Source of the DNA: Phialocephala subalpina | Lineage: Eukaryota; Ascomycota; Leotiomycetes; Helotiales; Mollisiaceae | Assembly (NCBI GenBank): GCA_900073065.1 | Contig: FJOG01000012.1 | Span: 295,126-359,125, forward strand | DNA length: 64,000 nucleotides | Direction: 5' to 3' | In this document: positions 56,724-64,000 of the stretch, piece after piece | Numbering within the stretch: position 1 is the stretch's first letter | How the letters are laid out: each line of letters starts with the position of its first letter | Translations under genes and position numbers: made by a program | Notes under the pieces: model-generated | Told to the model about the DNA's origin: nothing | Databases searched by the model: none | Seen by the model: only the letters and a program-made list of their open reading frames with translations

Positions 56724-58348
56724 ATGTCAGATCAGCAGGTTCTCAAGCCCGACAAGGATTTCTCCAAGGAGGTTGACAAACAACTCCCTGAAGCTGAGAA
56801 GCTCGCCCAGGTACGCCCCATCAACGAAGTCAGAATGGCTGAATCCATAGCTAACGTTCCTACAGTCGAATGTTCAGGGTGCGATCGAGAAGCTCACAGC
56901 TCTAGAGAAGCAGACGAGACAGGTATACACTCCCATTCGCAGAAAGGCTGGCTTGTGCTGACATCAACAAGGCATCAGATCTCGCATCAACATCTCGAAT
57001 CCTCGTCGCAATCGTTACAATCAGCAAGGAGTCAGGAGATTGGAGTCTATTGAACGAACAGGTTCTGCTGCTGTCGAAGAAGCATGGCCAGCTCAAACAA
57101 GCGATCACGAAGATGGTGCAGGTGGTGATGGGATTCTTAGATTCGGCACCAAACCTCGAGACGAAGTTAACGGCCATTGAGACATTACGGACAGTCACAG
57201 AGGGCAAGATCTTCGTCGAGGTTGAGCGAGCTCGTGTAACCAGGATTCTGTCGGACATCAAGAAGGAGCAAGGGGATCTGAAAGCGGCTGCGGACATCTT
57301 GTGCGAGCTACAAGTCGAGACCTTTGGGTCTATGGAGCGAAGAGAAAAGACCGAGTTCATCTTGGCACAAGTCGCACTCTGCATAGAGAACGATGATTGG
57401 ACCCAGGCTGGTATTTTGAGTCGCAAGATCAGCACAAAATACTTGTCAAGGAAGCCCAAGAAGACCGAGGAGCAGCTTGAGAAAGAGAAGAAAGACCGAG
57501 AGAAGAGACGAGAGAAGGGTGAGGACGTCCCTGAACCGATTGAGGACGATGTCACGGACATGAAATTACGATACTACGAACTACAAATCACACTTGCCAA
57601 GCACGATGACAAGTACTTGGATGTCTGCAAGCACTACAGACAAGTTCTGGACACCGAGGCCGTTGAGGAGGATCCACAGAAGCTTCACTCTGTACGCATC
57701 TTCCCTCCTGAATTCCTGCCATGCTAACCTTTGCAGGTCCTGCAACGAATCATCTACTATGTCATCCTTGCCCCTTATGATAACGAACAATCCGACCTCC
57801 TCCACCGTGTCCACAAGGATGCCCGAAACTCCCAAGTCCCTGCCGATGCTCAACTCCTGAAGCTCTTCACTGTCCACGAATTGATGCGATGGCCAGAGGT
57901 TGCTAAGCAGTACGGCCCACATCTTTGCAGCACCGATGTCTTTGATTCAGCTCCAGGTGAAGATAAGAAGGCTTACACAAGATGGGAGGATTTGCGCAAG
58001 CGTGTCATTGAGCACAATGTCCGTGTTGTTGCCAAGTACTATACCCGCATTCGCATGCCCCGCTTGACACAACTGCTCGACCTTTCGGAAGACGAGACGG
58101 AGAAGTACATCAGTGAGCTTGTCACCGCGAAGACTGTCTACGCCAAGATCGACCGACCAGCTCGGATAGTCAGCTTCGCCAAGCCCAGAGATGCGGATGA
58201 TGTCCTGAACGAGTGGAGCGGAAACATGAAGAGCTTGTTGGGGTTGTTGGAGAGAATCGATCACTTGATCACCAAGGAAGAGATGATGGCAAGAATCCAA
58301 CCGGCAGCTAAGGCTCCAAAGGCGTCAAAAACTGGGAAGGCGCATTAG
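56724..58348 (+). CDS. RPN5: 26S proteasome lid subunit Rpn5
   Basis: Four exons (56724-56810, 56866-56922, 56972-57691, 57737-58348) give 491 residues. After a short acidic start come helical repeats: SNVQGAIEKLTALEKQTRQ, ETLRTVTEGKIFVEVERAR, QVALCIENDDWTQAGILSRK, and a highly charged insert EEQLEKEKKDREKRREKGE. The PCI part spans about residues 330-450, with LFTVHELMRWPEVAKQYG, RVIEHNVRVVAKYYTRIRM, LTQLLDLSEDETEKYISELV and the winged-helix end RPARIVSFAKP. Rpn5 is a scaffold of the proteasome lid and also contacts the deubiquitinase Rpn11. The length is slightly above yeast's. The terminal Lys/Ala tail is lineage-specific. A conserved housekeeping gene with high certainty. Confidence 0.97.
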
Positions 58349-58593
58349 ATGGGTATCTTTGCATTTGCTATTAGTCTGATTTCTTCATGATACCGTTGTA
58401 CACTAGTCTAGATTCTAGGTATCTCAATGGATCGATCGACATGACCCTGTCTATCCCCCTACCAAACGCCATGCTATGTGCAAGCAACTCTAGTAGGTCT
58501 ATAATTCCACATCTTCATGCGCTTTCATCTCTTCACTGTTTTTCATCAAACCTCATCATGCCCTTTCCTTTCGCCCCATCTTCCTTTGGTACT

Positions 58594-59539
58594 TCAGAAC
58601 GGAATATCCAAATCGTCCAAACTCTCCTCCCTCTTCTTAACCTCACAACACTCCTTCACAAACCCCAACAATACCCCCGCCATATCCTTCCCCACCGGCA
58701 CAAAGTGTCCCCCAGGATGATAAACCACCTTCCTCGTCTCCTCGCTACACCTATCAACCAACCCTTGACTCCTATTCTCCTCTACCACACTATCCAATGT
58801 CCCGATTACATTCAGAAGTGGAGTCTTGATCTCTGGCTCGTAGAATGCTTTGTAGGCTGGGTGCGGGGCGTAGAATCCGCAGTAACTGACGGCGAACTTT
58901 AAAGGCGGTTGGGGGAGCTTGGCCTTCATCTCTTTCCATCCGGAAGGATAAGGGTATGAACTGCTGTCTTTCGAATGCAATGAAGCAAACACCTCTTCAC
59001 GCCCGTCTTCAAGAAGAGAAGCAACAAATGCAGCAGCCCCAGCCCCCTGACTAAACCCAATAACACCATCTATACCACCAACACTCTCAATCGCCTCCCT
59101 AATAGTCTCCAACCCCTCATCGAAACCAGAATATAATCCAGACCCAGTCTCTCTAATCCACCAGCCCCAAGAATCGGATTCAGGACTAGAATCTCCTTCG
59201 ATTGTAGAGAGGTCGAAACCGGGGATGTCGGCGGGACGGAGTTTTATGGGAGCGGTGGGGTAGAGGAGTTGGATGCCGCCGGGATAGGTGGAGAAGAGCG
59301 GAGAGGCTTTAGTGGCGGGGAAGGATTTGTTGAGGGCTTTTTCTAGGGCGCGGGTTTTGGCGTGGAATAAGGGGCCATTTTGTGTGTATCCTTGAGTTGG
59401 ATGTCAGTTTGAGTTCCTGGGACTTTCGGAAGGAGAATGGTTGGGAGAATGTACCGTGAAGCATTAATATTTTTAGCTTTCGAGGAGCTGACGCTGAGGC
59501 ATCTGTGGGTGCTGTTGCGCCGTTCTGCTTCGCAGACAT
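58594..59539 (-). CDS. FSH1-family serine hydrolase
   Basis: Two exons (59539-59455 and 59390-58594) give 293 residues. The opening strand LKILMLHGYTQNGPLFHAKT crosses the intron and is the FSH1 signature. GVIGFSQGAGAAAFVASLL carries the nucleophile Ser, NVIGTLDSVVEE the Asp, and VYHPGGHFVPVGKD the His. The family (yeast Fsh1-3, human OVCA2) comprises small alpha/beta hydrolases that cleave esters; biological substrates are mostly unknown. The ATG at 59539 (MSAKQNGA) gives the usual N-terminus. An in-frame ATG at 59638 would add an Arg-rich 33-residue extension that could act as a mitochondrial signal. Both forms are possible. Confidence 0.9.
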
Positions 59540-60989
59540 GATATGAGGATTTATTCGTCGAAGGATCAATGTCCGAAAGTATCTCGGTGTGAAGACCAGA
59601 GGCCGAAGAGTGGTGTAGAGGGGTGGTAAGGCGGGCATGCAAGGCTGAAAGTTGATGGGAAATATTTATTGAGAATAGCCGTGCCATTAGTCAGTCGGCG
59701 AGCGTAATTAGGCCTAGTTCTCGAGCTAGCCCAGCAACGCTAATGTCCGAAATCTTCGAGTTAGAAAACTCGTGAACTTTCAAACCTCACTCAATCGCGA
59801 TAGAATCTATCCAAGGAGTCAGCAACTCAGCCTCTTCAAAGCCTCAAACCACGACAGAGATCCAGAGGCCCTGCAGTTCTCCATCGACATCTTCTTATCA
59901 CGGGCTTACAAGTTCACAGGTCACGTTGCTTCTGAGTTCCGTCTTGGCTTGAACGAACTGCATTCTTTTCCCAGATTCTCAAGCACGCAATGAGACTGGT
60001 TCATGATGTTCTCAGAGACTCGAATAACTTCAAGGAAGGGACCTGAATATGCAAAACTGGGGGTTTTTTCTTTGTTTCTGTCCCTTCCTTTGCCCGAGCG
60101 CTCAGCCAAAAGCGATGCCCCTTAATATGCCAAGGCGGCGAGCTCTCGAGCTCTCTGAATGCTTCCATCTCACATCATATTCTTGCATTTGGCATCCTTA
60201 TGGCGTGTTTTATGGGCCTCATGACATATCATCGCAAGACGGAGAAAGTCCCGAGTCAGCACAGTACTCCTGGGTGTTTTTGAATTTCAACTCCTTGGCA
60301 AAGATGTTGTGATTCCATCACAAGTGCCGCCACTCCCTAGGTGTACGATCGTGGAAGGCTACAATTCATCCGTTTGCATTATTTACACATGGCTACATTG
60401 TCCGTAGCTATTCTAGCGATCGCGCAACAATTCCTCCGCACCTAATGCCGGCTCTTTCTGGAGAATTTTATGTTTTGCGGGGAAGAAACTTGGCGATCTT
60501 GGCACATCTCAGTTGTGTCAGTGCCAAGCTTGTTTCGAAGTGTGATCTACGTGCTCCAAAGGTACCAGCCAGGGGCACTCCCGTTTCGATTCGTGGATTG
60601 TGAACTTTTCGCGAATTCAATATAAAGAGCTTGGCTAACTTGCTCTTTGTCTCAAGCTTGGCCACCCTTCATCAAATGCCATCTGAAAACCTCCCACGCT
60701 TACACAATGAGAACTCCTTCGAAAAGAGACTCAAAGCACCAGAGAGTTTGGGACACTATGGCGCCATTCGTTACATAGCTTTCGACTCCGCGTTGCGATA
60801 TTATTGAGTGGTGGAATGTAATTTGGTTCATTTCTTCAAGGTCCCAGTTTTTCCGTCGACTTGTTGTATTCCTCACCGAAGACATCTTAATGGAGACCAC
60901 CATCGTGAGGGTACATAAAAGGCTCTTAGCCCTGTGTTCAGACGATATTCCTCACAGCATCATCTACTCTCCTCACCCAAACTTTCATC
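59540..60989. other. Divergent intergenic region
   Basis: About 1.45 kb between the FSH1-like gene and the pectate lyase, with promoters for both. No gene seen; short frames only. Confidence 0.5.
60912..60921 (+). promoter_or_regulatory. Possible TATA element of the pectate lyase gene
   Basis: ACATAAAAGG lies about 70 bases before the start codon, a usual distance for a strongly inducible fungal gene with a short leader. Weak evidence on its own. Confidence 0.35.
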
Positions 60990-62174
60990 ATGCAGCTTTC
61001 AGTTCTCTTTCTACAGCTTTTGGCGCTGGGCGTCGCTGCCCTTCCGACCGCAACATCTGAGCGAGACATTGCTCCAGCTGAGATCGCCAAGCGTGCAACC
61101 ATCACCGACGTTCCAGGGGGATACGCAAGTTTGAATGGTGGCACCACTGGCGGGAAGGGAGGAACCACAACTACTGTTTCTACTTACGCCCAATTCACGG
61201 CAGCAGTTACCAGCGACTCTGCAAAGGTAGTCATCGTCAGCGGGACAATTACACAGACGGCCGATCAAGTCAAGGTTGGAAGCAACACTAGCATCATTGG
61301 GAAGAATTCTTCAGCTAAGCTTGTAGGCTTCGGGCTGTGAGTAGTTGTATCAACTTCCTGAAGCACTTCAACTAACGAGAGGATCACAGGTTGGTCAAGA
61401 GCAAGACGAACGTCATTATCCGCAACTTGACCATTCAAAAAGTTCTTGCCGATAATGGAGATGCCATCGGTGTTCGTAAGTAAGCTCTTCCTGGATCAGT
61501 AGCTCTACTGACATGATTCGCAGAGCTTTCTACTAACGTGTGGATCGATCACGCTGATCTTTCTTCTGACCGAGACCACGACAAAGATTATTACGATGGT
61601 CTCCTAGATGTATGTAATGTTTCGCTTCATGATAACTCTGCTAACTTTCGCTGCAGCTCACTCACGCTGCTGACTACATCACTGTCTCCAACACATTCTT
61701 CCACGACCACTGGAAAGCTTCTCTTGTCGGACACTCCGACTCCAACAGCGCCGAGGACACCGGACATCTTCGCGTGACCTACAACAACAAGTGAGCCTTT
61801 TTCCGTCACCATCCTCTCTCCTCCAACTAACCTTTCACAGCTACTGGTACAACATCAATTCTCGTACTCCATCCATCCGATTCGGAACCGGCCACATCTA
61901 CAACTCTTACTTCCTCGACGTCGCTGACGGCATCAACACCCGCGACGGTGCTCAAGTCCTCGTTCAATCTAACGTCTGGGCCGGCACTGTTAGCAAGCCG
62001 TTGTACTCCACCGATTCCGGATACGCTGTTGCGAGCGACAATGACTTTGGTGGTGAGAGCAACGAGGCGCTTGCCGGTACGCTCACCACTGTTCCTTACA
62101 GCTACACTCTTCTTGGAAGCAGCAACGTGTACGCTGCTGTTTACGGCACTGCTGGAGCGACTTTGAGCTTCTAA
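60990..62174 (+). CDS. Secreted pectate lyase, family PL1
   Basis: Five exons (60990-61336, 61390-61475, 61524-61609, 61657-61790, 61841-62174) give 328 residues. A signal peptide (MQLSVLFLQLLALGVAALP) and a likely Lys-Arg pro-site (about residues 34-35) precede the beta-helix. Landmarks are TSIIGKNSSAKLVGFGLLV, VWIDHADLSSDRDHDKDYYD with the calcium-binding acidic residues, FFHDHWKASLVGHSDSN, and the catalytic-arginine motif NSRTPSIRFG. PL1 enzymes cleave polygalacturonate by beta-elimination in the plant cell wall, usually with calcium at alkaline pH. The gene indicates growth on or in plants. All five junctions close in phase with canonical donors. Confidence 0.95.
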
Positions 62175-62677
62175 TTTGGTCGATGCGGGGTATTGCTCCA
62201 AGGTGAAGTGAAGCAGTTGGGGTGGGGTGCGGTTGTGGGGAGATTATTGCTTGGCGGTTCAGGCTATTCTTTATTCATATTCTTCTCTTCCCTTCAAAAG
62301 CCTTCTTTTTGATTGAACTATTCTTTTGTATATAGCACATCATTCATTCTATGCGTCCGGCATTTCGCAAAACCTACAACTTCGATGCTATGTCGTGCTT
62401 TGAGCTGGCAAGCGCCAGACCAGATAGCTGCACGTCAGCCTTCTTCAGCGATACCCAATGATTATCGCGGTGCAATTCAGCCTCACGATTTCCATTGCCA
62501 ATGACTGATGCAGGGCTTGCGGCGCTGTAAGCGGTTGGCTGCGGAAGGTCTCACACCCCTCACTCAAGCGAAGTCAGCTGAGCGTCCCCCCATCTTTTCT
62601 TGCAACCTCAAGTATCACGACTTCTCCTTTCTTGCTGCCTCCAATTCTTCGAGATTGCGCTTTGTTTTGATATTTCC
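62175..62677. other. Intergenic region
   Basis: About 500 bases in tandem orientation, holding the pectate lyase 3' end and the promoter of the 2EXR gene. Nothing else recognised. Confidence 0.5.
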
Positions 62678-63775
62678 ATGGCCGCTCAAGCACTCTGGCA
62701 ACCAGGAGTCATTCAATACCTCTCATATCCTCATGGCCCAATCCCACCTGGCCACCACGGCCCGCTCAAGGCCCGCGTGACATGGAGGCCTTCAGGGCCT
62801 AACACACCTCACCCACGCCAAGTTCCCCTACAACCGGATGCAAAATTCTACCTCTTCTCAGAGCTACCGCTCGAAATACGGCTCAAGATTTGGAATTTTG
62901 CCTCGCCGCCACGCGTCATCGAGATCAGATCATGGGGCAACAATATAGCGAATCGATTCCGACCCGTTAAATTCAGCACCCCACCCCAAAAGCCGCCCAT
63001 CATCTTCCGTATCAACCACGAGTCAAGAGAAGAAGCTGTTCGTCTTTACACCGTGGTTGAGATCGGTATCTCTGTCTCGATTCTCGATCCAAGTCGCCAA
63101 TATGTGGATTGGAAACTTCATTCAATGAATTCTTATCGTAGAAGAATGCACTTCTTTCACCACGATGTCTCGAACCTCCCTCTTGCTACACCTTATCCTG
63201 CTCAGAAGACATACATCAACTTCTGTCGCGACACAATCTACCTTGGCCCGGAATTCCAGTCTTATCATCTCGAGTCTCTCTTGACGGCAACAGGTCCGAA
63301 AATGGAACTCTCTGGGTTGCAATACCTAGCAATGGACAAAAAGTTATGGACAGCTTCTGTGGATGCCAGGTGGCACATGGGTCACCTCCGCGCCGCCCTC
63401 TATTCTCTCCGCTCCCGCCCTATCAAAGAGATTTACATTGTCACAGACGACCTGAAGGAAGCACTGCCAGATAAATTCTACTACCGTGAACATGAGATTA
63501 CGCTTCATGACGCACCGTATGAGTATGAGTATGATCTGTCTGATAAAGGAGAGAAGGAGAAGACTGTGGTGCAGAACCTGGAGGGGTGGTTTGAGCGGTT
63601 GTGGAAGGATAAAGATACAGAGAAGGAGGCTCCAAAGGTGGAGGTGAAGAGTGTGAGAAGGGATGGAAGATCCTTGTCGAGTTTCAAGGACGGAATTTGG
63701 GAGGTTCAGAAGGTGATGGGCGGTATGGAGAGTTGGAAGAGTTGGACGCCCGCTGATGAGGCCCATACGTTGTGA
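62678..63775 (+). CDS. 2EXR-domain (F-box-like) protein
   Basis: A single exon of 365 residues starts MAAQALWQPG. The 2EXR signature FYLFSELPLEIRLKIWNFA (about residues 58-76) is followed by PRVIEIRS and by PPIIFRINHESREEAVRLY, the standard second block. A middle region with INFCRDTIYLGPEF and a C-terminal acidic stretch (YEYEYDLSDKGEKEK) complete it. These proteins are very numerous in Leotiomycetes and Sordariomycetes; the first block resembles an F-box helix, so a role as a substrate adaptor is often proposed but not demonstrated. Upstream in-frame codons are open, but the ATG at 62678 gives the usual spacing to the motif. Confidence 0.9.
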   Translation: MAAQALWQPGVIQYLSYPHGPIPPGHHGPLKARVTWRPSGPNTPHPRQVPLQPDAKFYLFSELPLEIRLKIWNFASPPRVIEIRSWGNNIANRFRPVKFSTPPQKPPIIFRINHESREEAVRLYTVVEIGISVSILDPSRQYVDWKLHSMNSYRRRMHFFHHDVSNLPLATPYPAQKTYINFCRDTIYLGPEFQSYHLESLLTATGPKMELSGLQYLAMDKKLWTASVDARWHMGHLRAALYSLRSRPIKEIYIVTDDLKEALPDKFYYREHEITLHDAPYEYEYDLSDKGEKEKTVVQNLEGWFERLWKDKDTEKEAPKVEVKSVRRDGRSLSSFKDGIWEVQKVMGGMESWKSWTPADEAHTL

Positions 63776-64000
63776 TCAAGGATGAATCTTCCGAGTGGGA
63801 GATTCATGGCCTCCATCAGCTGTCGGACGTTCTTGATTTTCTTTCGCGATTTGAACATTGATTTTTTCTTGGACTCCTCGACGCGTTTTCTTCATCTATT
63901 TATCGTGCTTTCTGCCCAGCGTTCGCTCTCTCTCAATTGGTTGCCAGATTTCAAAATGCTTTCATGAATTGATGCTTTACGAACTTATGATATCAAACGC

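Noticed and set aside
1..64000. CRISPR arrays, operons, prophage or tRNA/rRNA genes
   Set aside because: None seen; gene structure is eukaryotic with introns, and no tRNA cloverleaf was recognised by eye. A tRNA scan would be decisive.

Overview
The window is nuclear DNA of a filamentous ascomycete (Pezizomycotina). A leotiomycete such as a member of the Helotiales is my best guess, but this is not proven. The reasons are short introns of about 45-70 nt with GT-AG ends, compact genes on both strands, and typical fungal families: Zn2Cys6 and bZIP regulators, a HET domain, BTB proteins, a 2EXR protein, TRI12-like and DHA1 MFS pumps, a CBM18 protein and a PL1 pectate lyase. One very AT-rich block with a gap looks like a repeat-induced-mutation (RIP) island. 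Three runs of N (3820-4146, 30682-31149, 44781-45255) are assembly gaps.

Left part (1-25 kb): a bZIP regulator; a monocarboxylate-type MFS carrier; a divergent arsenic pair (Cdc25/rhodanese-type arsenate reductase and Acr3 efflux carrier) around a gap; a pepsin-fold protein that has lost its active site; a GH128/Asl1-like glucanase; lipoyl synthase; a MYND protein; a broken threonine aldolase carrying a 250-bp tandem duplication; a TRI12-like pump; an FAD monooxygenase with a GC-AG intron; a small mitochondrial membrane protein; a frameshifted lipocalin-like relic beside a pogo-like transposon end; and a histidine phosphatase.

Middle part (25-36.8 kb) is the disturbed zone. It holds an intact BTB gene, an inverted truncated copy of it fused to a decayed protein kinase C catalytic domain, a 137-bp palindromic element, the AT-rich island, a divergent kinase-like gene, a purine-rich minisatellite and almost 3 kb with no gene that I can support.

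Right part (36.8-64 kb): a Zn2Cys6 regulator divergent from a DHA1-type MFS pump, a plausible regulator-efflux pair; a secreted CBM18 protein with a one-base frameshift; an NmrA-like reductase; a seven-TM protein; a HET-domain gene with an in-frame stop; a secreted carboxylesterase; a second, different BTB gene; proteasome subunit RPN5; an FSH1 serine hydrolase; a pectate lyase; and a 2EXR protein.

Exon models were built by hand. Each multi-exon model was checked for phase closure and total length divisible by three, except where a lesion is reported. No single new system stands out. The strongest unusual items are the BTB-PKC chimeric pseudogene, the dead pepsin-like protein, the duplication in threonine aldolase, and five introns that share the unusual donor GTTCGT.
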